DNA of 64,000 nucleotides. It comes from Ceratorhiza oryzae-sativae (lineage: Eukaryota; Basidiomycota; Agaricomycetes; Cantharellales; Ceratobasidiaceae). Below, piece after piece: positions 40,279-54,440 of the stretch. The position numbers and the translations under genes were made by a program. Position 1 is the stretch's first letter; every line of letters starts with the position of its first letter. Location of the stretch: NCBI GenBank assembly GCA_030998015.1, contig JARWMV010000060.1, forward strand, positions 1 through 64,000. Reading direction: 5' to 3'. Under the pieces are notes generated by a model that saw only the letters and a list, made by a program, of their open reading frames with translations, did not search any database and had not been told where the DNA came from.

Positions 40279-43200
40279 ATGAACGACTCCGCCTCGGACG
40301 CCGGCTCCGACTACACCGGGCTCTCGGCCGACCTGCGCAGACTCCAGTGCGACGCAACCGGAATGCGACTCCCCAAGCCACTGGCGATGGGCTCGCTCAA
40401 CGCCGTCCCGCCCCCTCCGTCGGCGGAAGACATCGATCCTGATGCCCTGTTTACGCAGAACAAGCAAACCTGGTGAGCGTCATTTTTTGGCCAGTCGACC
40501 GCCGAAATGAACCTCGTGTGTTTGTCATTGGCAGGGATAAGCGCGCTATCGGAAATTGGATCACCTGGTCGTCGACACCTCAGTGGGCGCAGACACCAGG
40601 AACCGGCCGTTTGATATTCCAGGCGTATGAACGGACATACGGGACATTTGGTCCAAGTAGCTGTTTCGTCAGGCTCTCGAGGTAACTCCTGACCGCCAAA
40701 ATGCACAGGCTCGGATGACCACACCTGGATCGTCTTGCGAAGTAAACCGCTGGTCGAGCTGCTTCGGTGTGTTCAAATCCCATTCGTCATCCATGTATTC
40801 TCATCTCGCTTCTAGTTCAGAAGAGATTCTCAAGGGTCTCGACGGACTCGATCGGGACCCTCCTGGCCTCGACGCTCGCCATCTGTTCCTCCGACTCGAT
40901 AAACTAAAGAAACGAGTAGAGGAGCTGGAAGCAGAGGCGGCAAATCGGGGCGCTACGACTCCCAAGGCTCCCGTCGACGTGACTCTGCCTTCCAGTCCCT
41001 CGCAACTCAACGATACACTGACACAACAAGCTTCAAGTCGAAGCAGTTGGCTCCCATCCTTGACGTCCTTCCTCCCATCCTGGAGCAGTGCAGCCCCAAT
41101 CCCGGAACCGTCTCTCGTCGAAACTGTGAGCGGTCAATTTTATCTCATTCTCGCATTACTCACATCCAACCTAGTCTCTACCATCACTTTCTACACCCAA
41201 GAAACCCACTCTCCCGCCCCTCTCCGTCCCTCAGCAACTCGCCGAACTACTCAAATTCATCGAATCCCACTATGCAGATCTACGCGACCAGCTCAAACGA
41301 CTCGAAGCCGACGGACATATGCCATACCACCTCTTGTGGACAATGTGCATCCCCGACTCGATCATTGAAGGAAAAGACGAAGCAACGGAAAAGCCAACGG
41401 GGATTCGGGTCGAGTCGTGGGACTATGGACCCCAGTGAGTTTCTTTCTCTTCTCTTGCTTGTGCTTCAGTTGGGGTCGGTATCTGATCGGGTGCACACGC
41501 ATAGAGGCGAATCGTTCACGTTGCACGCAACCGCCTATATTTGGGATGGAAAAATGTTCAAGACCAATCCAGGAAAGATTGAAATTCCCAGGTACAAGGT
41601 GTGCCCAACTCAACTCCTCATTTGCGCTTCGGCTTTACTCGGTGTTGGTAGGGTCTCGTAAAGGTTAAACAACTTGAAATTCAACCACTCTCGGATGAAC
41701 TTCGCGCAAGACTTGTCGGTAAGTGTTAGACGCGACATGTTCTACCACCTCCTGATTTTGTCGACACAGAACGTGGAAAACTGTACAAACGGGTGCGTTA
41801 AATCCATCTGATTGGCTCACGATCAAGGCTGACTCGGCGAGTTAGTTCGCGGGAATCTTGCATCTCCAATACAATTCGTACGTCTATGTCTACAACAGAA
41901 AGTACGAATCGTACTTCAAGTTACAGGTATCGTAGTCTGGACAAAATTATGCGGCAGTGTGCTCATGTTCCTCGCTAGGCTCATGGCCGAGTAATGCTCG
42001 ATGCCGCAGGATTTGATCGTTTCGGCTCAAGCAGCACAAACCGTTTCTTGTAAGCACGACATCTATCTCTCCAAAACCCCTCCTCCTATCTTCATCCAAC
42101 TCTCATCACAGAATAGACGACTACCACTACCCAAACGTTCGAGATAACGCCAAGAAACTTGCCAGATTCCCCGAGCAATTCGACATCGACTTTGAATTTT
42201 CCGACGACGTCCTCTGTCTCATGCCCCCGACCCATCTCGGATATTCGTTTTCGGCAAAAATCTGGGGCCGGATCAGCGTGGACGAGCTATCGGAGATCGT
42301 GTTTAGCGAGAACGCGTTTGATCGGCTGGTTTTGTCGGACGATTACAAGGATATTATTAAAGCTCAGGTCCAGACGTTTGCGACCAAGCCTGGGGAGCTC
42401 GTCTCGGACTTGGTGGGGAATAAGGGTGGGGGGATGGTGATGGTGTTGCATGGGCGGCCAGGTATGTTGGTTTCGCTAGTCGTCTGTGTGTTGCTAATTG
42501 ACATGTCCTAGGCACGGGAAAGGTGGGAGCGCATTTGGTTCATGTATGCGACCCATGTCATGACATTTTGTGTAGACGCTGACGGCAGAAGCAATCTCGG
42601 AGCACCTCAAGGTAACTGCTATCAAGTTTATCCATGGTCCACATCCCTGACGACATTTTCCAGTGTCCGTTGTACATGGTTTCTTCAGGAGAGCTAGGTG
42701 CATATGCAGATGCATTAGAAACCCAGTTGCGCGATATTATGACAGTAAGCGTGACTCGCTGCTTCGCCATACTATTCACCGATCTTTATGATTAGATGTC
42801 CGCATCCTGGAACGCGATAGTCCTTATCGACGAGGTTAGTCACATCCGCTGGCTGGATAATCAAACCTGAACAACCAGTACGCAGGCAGACGTCTTTCTG
42901 GAAGCTCGTGACCGGTACGACTCAATTCGAAATAGCAAAGTGAGCGTTTTTCTTCGACTTTTAGAGTACCATACGGGAGGTGAGTTCAAAGTGATTATAC
43001 GTACATTCAAATTTAAACGGCCTTATTTTTAGTCTTGATTTTGACGAGTAATCGTATTCGAACATTTGATCGTGCATTCGTGTCGTGAGTAGCCTAGTCC
43101 ATGTATCGTCTCTGGTCATTTAATACGTCGTCCAGTCGCTTTACCATTGCCCTTCATTACCCCGACCTTGAAGAAGACTCTAGGATGAAGATATGGCGAG

Positions 43201-43627
43201 AGGTTTGTACCATATAAATATCAACCTGCCGGACACTCATTATGTCCTTCAAGTTCTTGGGTAGGGCTGACGTGGAGATCGGCCCGCCAAAAGGCGCTCA
43301 GCCATCTGGACCGAAATACATTTCACACCAGGATCTTACAACGCTCGCGAGGAAGCCAATGAACGGGCGGGTCATCAAACAATTAATCCGAGGTGCCCAG
43401 GCGATTGCGATCGCCAAGCAAGAGCCGTTTGGGCTGTCGCACGTGAGTCGCGCATCTACCCGACTCGAGGCCCTGGTTTTTTGACTTGTGGTGACTTGAA
43501 GCTCGAGAGGGTGGTGACGATTACGGAAAAGTTCGAGTCGGATTGGAAAGAGTTGGCGTTTGAAGATGATCTAGAGGGAGATGGGGATACGAGCAAGAAG
43601 GACCGAGAAAGGTCTATGTACTCATAA
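40279..43627 (+). CDS. AAA+ ATPase, fungal family with long N-terminal domain
   Basis: A P-loop ATPase of the AAA class; the substrate is unknown. It starts at ATG 40,279 (MNDSASDAG). The N-terminal part carries DDHTWIVLRSKPLVELLRC, a coiled coil (KLKKRVEELEAEA), and QQLAELLKFIESHY, LLWTMCIPDSI and VESWDYGP blocks of the kind found in large fungal AAA proteins. The ATPase core is spread over many short exons: Walker A GRPGTGKT (exon end 42,461, microexon 42,512-42,522, exon from 42,576), Walker B IVLIDEADVFLE (42,796-42,834 and from 42,896), sensor TSNR (43,033-43,084) and the arginine-finger region VSRF. The last exon 43,502-43,627 has an acidic tail. Joins in 40,473-41,240 are less certain. 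Confidence 0.8.
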
Positions 43628-45321
43628 AATACTGACTGATTTGGATCCTCGGGGGTATCCAAAAGCCGTTGAAAATCATCAAAGAAAAGCTCACATCACC
43701 GATTCTCTGCATTTGGTTATGTATCGTATTTGGATCACGCGCGTCAGTTGATGGAGCTCTCGATCATCACGTTACCAACATTCGGTTGTGAATCCGGCCT
43801 GGCCTTCGACGCTCATCCTCGTGGTGTGCTCATACCTCGGAGCCGAGGTATATTTACACGCTATATGCGCTCCAAGCCGCGTACATATCGCGTGGTCGCT
43901 CATGGCAGAGGATGCTCCATAGAGCCAACATGACAACTCTTGCTGAAAACGCGCAACTCACCTCTTGTATGCGAAGTGAGCTTCAGCTATTCTCAAACTA
44001 TAGTAACAAATTCATGGCCATATGATGTTCAGGCCTGCTCGCCTATTGCTAGATGGTCTATTCCATGCCTGCATCCCAATCCGATCGCGTGGATCATGGA
44101 GCCTCGGTCCACGCAGCGGTCACGCAACCGCCGCACAGCGCTAAAACTGACAGAGAAGGCGCCCATCCTGCGCGGGGCTCTAGTGTGGGCTTGATGCCAG
44201 TAGCAAAAAATTTACGCGAATCACGAACAACAACCAGCGCTAATTTTCTCATCGCTGGGGGGGGGAGCTTTAACGAAGCCTGCACCCGTGAGCGCGGCGA
44301 TTCCTGTGCATGGCTCCACGATCTCCTAGCGCCTGCCTAGGACGTATAATGTGCAAGCTCCATTCGTTGTGCTTGTATTTCATGTTTTCGGTCCGCAGAA
44401 GGATGGCTTCTAGAGACGCCCTAAATGTTACTATTCCAAAGCGAGCCTGTTGGATTTCTGTCATATTCGCGGTCAAGATTATTGGGTCAAGTTCTTCCCA
44501 GATCGTGAGGGGATTTGCAAATCTCATGACAATTCATTGTCGGGCACGCTTTGCGAACATTGCGCGCCTCATTCTCTCCCAGGCTCTTAGGACCTCATGG
44601 ATGATAACTTGGATACATCATCCTGACTGAAATATACTTCGACGATGTGCAGATGGGGTACCATTAAACTGAATCCAAGGAAATATGTGAAGTTTGTGGC
44701 TTTCGCGTTGGTTTACTGGTGTATATCCATGCATCTGGACAATCAAGTCCCAGGATCACGCAGATACGCGCTTAATTCAGAAAACTATTTCCATTGGCAT
44801 CAATGTATCCCTGATAAAAGCCAATCATCGCTTTTGAAATACACTTCATAATCAAAGAGAAATGCTTGATCCCTATGTATAGCACTTGACGCGTTTCTTA
44901 ATACTCGGGGCACAGATAACGCTGCGTTACATTTTCGAGCGCTGGATCAGAACCAATAATATCCCTAATGGCAATAAGAGCGCTGGTCCTATGATGGGAC
45001 ACACAGCTTTTCTTTGAGGGACGGGAGCCAGCCCCCAATCAACTCACCTACAATTGAGCTTAGTCCAGTTACGCAGACCGAGCCACGATACCATGAAGTC
45101 CAAGTTTGTTTAGTCCTGCTTTTTGGCTAACCCCATAGCTAAATTTTGATATTATGCGGCGTTCTTAAACAGTCTTAGGGCATGGCGTGAACCTCAGAGA
45201 CGCCAGCTTCTGCTGCCGAACAACCTAACTATAAAGCCAGGTTTCTCCAGAGGGGACTTGCACACCTCACTATTTCGATTCAAAGTTGTGAAAACATCTT
45301 TTCTCTCTTCTCTTATCTATA
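43628..45321. other. Long spacer, possible gene relic on minus strand
   Basis: No supported gene. A minus-strand open stretch at 44,270-44,527 (TIWEELDPIILTANMTEIQQARFG) looks protein-like but has a stop just upstream and no recognisable family. Composition is mixed, with a G-run at 44,259-44,267. The promoter of the next gene lies at the right end. Confidence 0.4.
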
Positions 45322-46880
45322 ATGCTGTTTGAATATCCCGTCACACATCCCTACCCCTATGGGCTGGCGTTCAACATTGCTACTATTTTTCTGGTCGCAT
45401 TGGCGCTACCCCCTTTGATACTATTAAATAGTAAGTACGAGCCCAATATGATGAACCTATTGAGGGCTTGCTCAATCGTAATCAATGCAGTTATCACATC
45501 GGGCTATGAGCTCGTGCCCGTACTTAGGCCAAACATGAACCCTAACGATACAACACCAGAATGGTGGAACTTGCCTCATTTATCGAAATTCCTCCGTCGG
45601 AAACCCCCTCCATGTGAACCAAAGGACTTTGGGCGTGGTGATAGGATTCGGCTCACCCCATCATTGTTTGAGTATAACGTACTGAGTGCATGGCGTAACT
45701 CCACGGAGCGAGACCCCCGTGATGAAACCCGAGTTGAATATTATGGGGCCGCCTTCAATGCCTGTTTTCCTTACCAGTCTCGATTCGACTGGAATGCAGG
45801 CGAATACACTCAAACATTGACCGTAAGCAACTCTACGACTATGTGAATTGGGATAGAGTTAAATGCTGCTCCTGTCCTCTGTAGACTGCCGTCCGCTGTC
45901 CAAGAGCTCCAATCGACGCATTCTTGGAAACAAGCATAACGGTTGCCTGGTCATTAAGCAAGGACGTGGTTGGCCAATATTATGGTGCTAACACGGACCT
46001 GTTCGACTACATTGACGAGAACTCTCGTGACTACCGAAAGGCTGTTTTTGGTATGTTTGACGTGATATCAACCGACTCGCTCGGGATCATGCGAGAGCAG
46101 CATCTTTCCTCCACTATCACGGCGTTGAGCACAACAGTCAACGTCTCGCATAATGATTGTTGGTATACAAGCATCACCTATTTGAATGGCACGGTAGAGG
46201 AGCCCCCAGATGGCAGTTTCGGCTCGGCTGGCGTATATGCGGACTCCATCTACAATCTGGTGGCCGCAGTAGCCGATGCGATATATCTCGACCTGGGAAA
46301 CGCGAGAACGGATAATATATTTTTGAGCCAGTCCTCGTTGAATGAAAAGATTGTCCCTAACCTGGCTCCACGACATATCGATAACGCTACGTGGGATCGG
46401 GACACGGGTTCCTTTTATTACGGTCACGTTGTTCCCCCATATCGAACTTGGGCCCAAATGCTCCTCGCTGGTCTTCCGCAAAACCTGACCCTCGGAAATT
46501 TGACTGGCTTGCCTGAAAGTTCCTACACGGTGACAAACTATCTTTGTCCAATGTACCAGGTCAAGCCGATGCCTTCATTCTTGGCGAGTGTATTTGTTGG
46601 CACAGCATCAATGTTCTTGTCCTCTTGGGCTGCATGGATGACCATATCAACTCTTTTTGCACGCAGAATCAGTGGTCCTTGTGAGTCGCATTTCTGACTG
46701 AAAAATTTCAATCGATAACTCAACCCACCTTTGACAGGCCTAGAGGGCTCATTCAACAGGCAACCCCCATGCAACAATCAGAACCACAGGTCTAATCTTT
46801 CCGGCGCAGAGTCGACTCTCGTAGCAGCCCCAGCATTGACAAATCGCAATTCAAACTATATTGACGAGGAAAAGAAGTAA
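45322..46880 (+). CDS. Lineage-specific membrane protein with large glycosylated domain
   Basis: Exons 45,322-45,430, 45,491-45,822, 45,885-46,680 and 46,738-46,880, joined in frame with canonical GT-AG sites. An N-terminal hydrophobic helix (GLAFNIATIFLVALALPP) follows FEYPVTHPYPYG. A long middle domain has several N-glycosylation sequons (NSTE, NVSH, NGTV, NATW, NLTL). A second helix (FLASVFVGTASMFLSSWAAW) precedes a short polar tail. This suggests two membrane passes with the middle outside the cytosol. No enzymatic motif is seen; I recall the family only as hypothetical proteins of Agaricomycetes. A decayed paralogue lies at 50,520-51,700. Confidence 0.78.
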
Positions 46881-48252
46881 ATGTCTTTTATAAAATTATT
46901 TGCCCGTATGTAAGCCCAGCTTCGCCAGCTTGGGCTAGGGCAGAGCCCTAAGTATAAGCTCTGACATGTGGCCATAATCCGATGATAAACCAAATAATTA
47001 TCCCGGTTTGTACAAACAAACATTGATCCGCATGAATCGCGCTTCAATTATGTGAGCGATAAATGCACTATAATAAGTTAGTGCGCTCAGATTATCCGTG
47101 AGATGAGCCAGTCAACCAGGCACTTAGATCTGGACGACGATATCACCCTCGTTCAAGGTGACTTGATCGAAACTGCCGATTTTATATCCTCTCATTCGCA
47201 TATCGTATATTTTCGCATTCCTGTGGCTTTTCTCGCAGGGGATAGTGATATATGGCCCACCACTAACCCGCAGTGTTAGTGCTGAGTAGAGCATATACAT
47301 AAACCAATGTTAGTAGTGCATGAGTTCGATTGTGAAAATGAGTCTACAGTAATTAGACCAGCAATAATCTAGGCGAGAGAGACCCAATAATATGCTTTAA
47401 TTCAGATGACGAATGTATCACTTGGTGGTGGGGGCTTGGGGTGGGCCAAAAAGTGCCCAAGGATTGCGCCCCGTGCGACGGTGGACCAGGGACCCTTGGG
47501 ACCCTGGTTCCACCCACACCTCATGCTCCTGACCTCAACCGGCTATAGGATACCCCCTTCTCCCCTTCCCCGACGGAGGCGTGCTACTTTTCGGGAGTGA
47601 CGCAAAATTGCTATCGGTACCCAGCCCGTTCAAGAAAAAGCGTATTACGCCGAGTTCCACATCACCCGTCCAAGCCTTGGCAAAAAAGAAGGAAATTAGA
47701 TTATACAGATGAACTTGAAATTAGCCGACCAATGTGCGGGTCATAGACTCGAAATGTCGAAGACGAGACGAGAGGCGTTGTCGAGACTTAGCAGGGAGAG
47801 AGTGACTTGCCAAGTATTCGTGTTTGAGAGCTAAGGAGTTACATGAGAGGAATACATGCGAACATTTTATGTACAGGAGGGGGGACCGTAAGGGATAGCT
47901 AACTAAGTAAACTAGTGGATAAAGGCCGTATGATAGATAGGAGGTGAAGTGCACCGCGGCGTGGCTGTACCGTTCGTGTGAGGACGCTCGCTCCTCACAA
48001 CCTACCTGCTTCACAAAACACCATATCCCGTGTTTCAGACTAGCCTAAGTACTTGCAAAGCCGTCCCATTTTTACAAGGTTGATATGCGCGGAATCCCAG
48101 CGCATTCATGAATACCCATGGACATTACATGAGACGGCCTCGACTGATTGCACTGAGCTGATCTTAGATGACTCATATCATCGCATATCTGATCATGCGA
48201 TCACGCGAAATCCATCAACGCACTTGCCTCTGGCTAGAACTTCCTTCCCTCC
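46881..48252. other. Spacer with hairpin; no supported gene
   Basis: Short chance frames only. A strong inverted repeat sits at 47,480-47,514 (arms of 16-17 bases, TT loop, one bulge and one mismatch). Two small inverted repeats follow the upstream gene near 46,911-46,950 (AGCCCAGCTT/AGCTTGGGCT and AGGGC/GCCCT) and may belong to its 3' end. The promoter of the dehydrogenase gene is at the right. Confidence 0.45.
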
Positions 48253-49455
<1,203 letters not shown>

Positions 49456-50519
49456 CGTGGAACGCAGCTTGCCCGTTCCGTTTTGTGATGGAGATCATCT
49501 CAACTCTGTGAATGAATTAACATTAGCTACCTGGATGCGAATGCGAACGAATCATGAAGATTTATTCATACAATCGTAGCTAATCTTGGAAATACGCAAA
49601 AATATTAACCCAACCAAAAAGAGTAAACATTTTTTTGCCACCTGAATCTTCATCATGTACCCAGAGCAGCCAGCTGATATATCTCATGATCAGACCTACG
49701 TTCCACAGGACTCCAATCATTTCAAACGTCCAGAGAGGCAGGGCGATGCCGGACTGAAGGAAGCCTGCCTAAGTGTAAGCAGTGAGCTAGCAGACCGCCA
49801 TGAATCGGACTACCCGAGGCAGGATAGTGTCACCGATCGTTTAAAGGCTTCTGTTTTGACATCAGATATGTAGTCTGAGACACACCTTGTGTTGATTTGA
49901 CACGTTGTTCCGATCACCTGTGCTCTGTTTAGAATGTGAGCCTCGGGTAGGAAATGATAATCCTGAGACGTGATATGTCTGATGGGCCAGTATTGTGATT
50001 GAGTGTTGGCACATTGACCAGATGTCACGATCTGATAGAAATTCAACCACTTCTAACCTAAATGTCGCCTTCTTGCTTAGCGGCAGTACTCCTTAAACCC
50101 TGGATGGATGTTTTTTCGGAGAACGTTCATGTATTTTGTAGAATGTCCGAGAAAAACGAGTAATGAATCTCGTCAGCATCGAGCCAAGTGTGTATGCCAG
50201 TTATATGCGCAGCACTATTCGGTAGGACTCACTCGTATTCGTAGGGTATAATAAGTGCTGCGAGCCCGTCGTCCACATCGATTCAGTCAAACATTCACAT
50301 TCTTTTGTAGACTTACTCTACATTCTTCATAATATAGATTTGGCTTCAGCAGAATAATGCAGGGGAATACGGTACTCGTTGTCCGTCCTGAGGGTCTGGC
50401 TATGAATTGAACGCTAAGCTTGAACATACTCGTGATACCTGGTTTGTGGAAAACTGTAGCATAAATTCTGAATAAAATAAATTCATAGTCCCAATTCACA
50501 AGCCATCTCAGTCTTTACA
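49456..50519. other. Spacer; no supported gene
   Basis: An open stretch at 49,655-49,873 has no recognisable motif and no splice partners. AT-rich sequence continues to the pseudogene. Confidence 0.4.
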
Positions 50520-51700
50520 ACCGGGCTAGTTCAATATCCCTTGAATCACCCGTATCCAAAAGAACATTGCGTTACGATCATTACTCCCGCTGTTATACTT
50601 GTCTCAGTGCTCGTGCTAATCCTAGTAGACGGTAAGTAGAAATTAATAGGCCACAGCTTTGCCCCTGATTTCAATGCTTTGCCTTCTTTCACTCGGGACA
50701 TCAGACTACGAACTGGTACCGGTGACCTGACCAAATACGCGTCCCAATGACACAGCACCAAAATTGTGGAGTGACGTGTCCTGCCTTCCCAAAATGCTCC
50801 AAAGAAACTCCCCCTATATGAACCAAAAGCTTTTGGCATGAACAAGTTCTGCTTGACTGCTTCGTTGTTTGGCTATAATATTTTGAGCGCTTAGCGTACT
50901 GCCAGTGCTGGGGACAAAAGCGCAAGCGGACTACAGGGGCGCCTCACTCAGGGGACACTATCCTTATCTAACTTAGTTCGACTGAAATTACATGGAACAT
51001 ACTCAAACTGCGACTGTATGTGCTTCAACCACCCCATAAACAAGGGCTCAAACTATATTTTTCCATAAGCAGCAATATATTGTCCTAATACCCCTTCGCA
51101 AGCGTATCCACAGTCAATAGCAACATTTACTTGGTTCCTGGGTAAACAGCTAATGGACCTATACCAAGGCACCAACATCAATGCGTACTCGAGATTACCG
51201 GAAAGCGGTTTCTGGCGTTCTAGATGTCATATCCATTGATTTGTTGCAAATCATGGGCGATCAACACCTCCTGTCACCCATACTTGCGCTTAGCACCACA
51301 TTTAATATGGCCGACGCAGAATTTTGGTCTACTCCTATCACATATATCAATCCGTCATTCACATGTTTCGATGAAGACTGATTAGGACCGGCAGAAGTCT
51401 CTCGAGGCTCAATATCTAAACTTGTTGCCGCCGTAAATGATGCTATACATCTGGACTGGAGGGACATTGTTCCAAACAACATCTTCGTGAACCAAAGTGT
51501 AGTATCAAACACATTCTCACCAAATCTCGCCAGGAAGGATTTCCTCAGTACGTAGAACACAGATACAAGGTCATTGGTACAGCCTCCATGGTTTTGTCGT
51601 TATAGGCGGTATGGGTCTTCTTGACATCTAAGTGAGCGCAATGGATAAGAGAGCCTTGTAAGTGATTGACAAAACCCAACCGCCCAATTTCACACTTACC
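50520..51700 (+). pseudogene. Decayed paralogue of the 45,322 membrane protein
   Basis: Homologous pieces in order: an N-terminal part with a hydrophobic run (near 50,540-50,630, with a donor-like GTAAGT), SDYELVPVT (near 50,701), PNDTAPKLWSD (near 50,740), then DYRKAVSGVLDVISIDLLQIMGDQHL (51,190-51,270, against the same block in the intact gene) and a remnant near 51,400-51,540. Stops and deletions are frequent. It lies about 5 kb downstream in the same orientation, so it is a dispersed duplicate that has decayed. Confidence 0.75.
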
Positions 51701-52202
51701 TTTGATAGGTACTGAATGCGCCTGTAATAAAAAGAGCCGTCTAATCCTTTTGGTAAAATGATTTATGGGCTTGAGTGGGGGGGGGGGTTATGTATATTCG
51801 TGCAAGTCCATCGAGTGAATTGTGGATTCACGTGCTTAGGGGGCTGAGGTGCATATAGGATCTTATTTCTATGATTCTCGACGTGAGATATGGCTTTTCG
51901 TGCCGGTGTCTTGTAAACTACCATTTTCCAGACCTTTTTGCTCCATTCTGTAGACCGAAGATAATTGGGGTGCGAATCGAGACAACCACGTGATGCGAGG
52001 CTGTTTCGATCCACCTCATCCAGCGGTTGAGAACTCAAATCGGTAAACTGGGGTTACAAACAATCTGCCCCTAACTTTGAGCACATTTGATTTGTTCCAG
52101 CTGTTTTCCTTACCACTTTGCTTGACTCTGGCGAAGGAGTTCATTTTCCGCCGGCTATAAAATCGAATCAATACCTCCCATTCTGGACGAAGTTCAGCTC
52201 AC
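51701..52202. other. Spacer upstream of F-box gene 1
   Basis: No gene is supported. It contains a G-run at 51,778-51,787 and the promoter region of the F-box gene. Confidence 0.45.
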
Positions 52203-53982
52203 ATGAAATCTCTACACTCGCCAGATTATGATGCCCCTAGCAATGCTCTACAAATATCAGAAATATTCTCCAGAGTCTGCAGCTTCTTGAACAGACGAGA
52301 CTGTGTTAACTTGCTGTATGTATCACGCGACATGTACACGCGCGCAGCCCCATTGGTGTGGGAAGACGTCGATCTGAAGTGGATCCTCCGAACTATTCCA
52401 GGAGTTACATTTACGTCGGAAATTAGTAGTGGGGTAATCGCCGAATATGTGAGTCACTCGAGACTTGGATGCCGGGTCTGCTCTTAGCGTTGGGGATAGC
52501 ATTTTCATTTCCCGTCGGTGCTGGATCTGTCTCGTATCAGTTTCTACGCGCTATTTGTGAGGGTACTTCGGACCACCTGCTCCTATGTCGTCCCCATTCC
52601 TGATAATTCGACTCTTGGGCACTCCCAGACGATTGCTAAGCCTTTATTGCCGCATCTCCATCACATAATCCTCGTCGCTTCGCCGAAAAACTCGGAGAGA
52701 CATACGAGTTGGATACCGTGGCTTCTGCATGCCGATTTACTTGGGTTAGATATGCATGCGATAAATGCCGGATCTTCTCGATCCAAGCTCGTCAGCAATC
52801 ATCCATGGGTTGACCAAAGTGCTGCTTTCACTCTTCTCGATCAATTGTCTCAAACATGTCCCCGCCTCAAAACTTTATCTATCTACCCGAACAATCTTGA
52901 GAGCACCCCACCAAGGATAATTGACGAAATGTGCCGCAAAATAAGTCTGTTAACGGATCTGCGCTCATTCTCATTTAGTGGGAGTGTTGTACACCAACAG
53001 CTCATACAAGTACTTGGCCAACTTCCTCACCTCGAAAGCTTAGCTTTTCATAACGACTATCAGGGGGGCTATGCACACAACTCTGAATCGATAAATCTTC
53101 TCGATGAGTCGTTCCCGTCCCTCCGAAATTTGGAGCTGTACGGGGTGGCCGAGCATGTTGTGGATAGCATCTGCAAAGCCCCTCTGCTCTTCCGGCATCT
53201 TATCTCAGCCACCATCATCTTTGATGAATCGAGTCTATCCAATTCATCTATGAATGACGCGGAGCGCTTGGTTGTTGCGCTTTGGCCTTTGAACATATGT
53301 GGTGCCCCCGTTCAACGGCTGACTCTGCTCCCCCGCGGGTACAAGGGATATTCAATTATCTCGGATTTTAGCTTGGGAGTATTCAAGAATATGCCCTTGA
53401 AATACCTTCGGCTCGGTGCTCTTGGGTCCGGCACAGATGTCGCTGCAGACATCAACTGGAACGATCTGCTCTCTAGTATCCCTGACCTCGAAGAGTTTCA
53501 CCTCGAACGACAGACGCTTACATCTCGCTCGATTCTGTTGATTGCATCGACGCTCCAGAAGCTTCGCGTTTTGGTGTTTTCCACAATTTCCATTGAGGAT
53601 AGCGAAACTCCAGAGACAGGGATCGGGGCTACACAGCATATTGTCCTTCGTGCCCATTCGTTTTTCGGATCTCCGAGGCAGGGTCGGATTGTGTCACCGT
53701 TTATCCATGCGCGTGTTCCAAGCCAGTCACAATTGGCAAGTGTTGCCAGGTAGGCTGACGACTGTTTGAATGTAGTTTGGGACTCACTTCCCATGCTGTA
53801 GCCTTGTACATCGGGCATGGCCGAACGCGACGTGCGAGACCCATGCGACTGGGCAGAGCGACAGGGGGTACCCGCCCAACCCTCTGGATCTGCTGAGGTT
53901 GAATAAAGCTATTGCGAGATTGAGATTGGCCCAGATAGCATCACAGCGGGAGAAGGCGATGGGAGAGGGAGAGAGTGGCTGA
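52203..53982 (+). CDS. F-box / leucine-rich-repeat-type protein 1
   Basis: Probable substrate adaptor of an SCF ubiquitin ligase. Three exons: 52,203-52,448, 52,500-53,750, 53,802-53,982, with 51-nt introns and canonical sites. The N-terminus has an F-box-like motif (ALQISEIFSRVCSFLNRRDCVNLLYVSRDMYTRAAPLVWEDV, split here only for display). The large middle part has LRR-like spacing (LSQTCPRLKTLSIYPNN, LPHLESLAFHND, FPSLRNLELYG, PLKYLRLGAL, IPDLEEFHLE). The last exon gives a basic tail with W-P-N-A-T-C. A paralogue with the same intron phases is at 56,121. Targets are unknown. Confidence 0.82.
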
Positions 53983-54440
53983 ATTTACCTAAAGGTATCC
54001 ACGCCTTATGTATGATAAAAGGTGTAGGAGGGTTGGTTCCGTGCTATGAATACGGGTGTTTGCTCAGATCGGGAGAATGTTTACGATACATACCGAAGGG
54101 TTACTCTGGTCTTCCCCGCGCCGGAACAGGACTGTGCTGTCTCATGTTTGCTCCCCGACTGGCGTGGGAATGTGGGTGCATACTCGGCCCGGACAGCATG
54201 TTTTGGGAGGTCGATATATGACGTCGAAGCAATGAACAATTGATCGAGACTGGCCATTTTCGAAGATCTTCGGGAAATCAGAATGGGACGATGGTACGAT
54301 GGAACGATGTGTGCACGTGACTCGACCCGTGTGGCGCCCAGCGACAGATACATCTACCTCCCTCCCCGACCGTGCTCGTCACCCCTTGGTCCGTACCTCA
54401 GCCCATTATCCGGACCCATTTAACACATATATTTAACAAG
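53983..54440. other. Spacer between F-box gene 1 and the second dehydrogenase
   Basis: No supported coding frame. The right end, with ATATATTTAACAAG directly before ATG at 54,441, is the likely promoter and leader of the next gene. Confidence 0.5.

Noticed and set aside
39748..40467. Minus-strand frame of 239 codons taken as a possible N-terminus of GCP2.
   Set aside because: It lies mostly opposite the AAA gene start, is Gly/Arg-rich as expected from GC-rich antisense, and has no GCP-like block.
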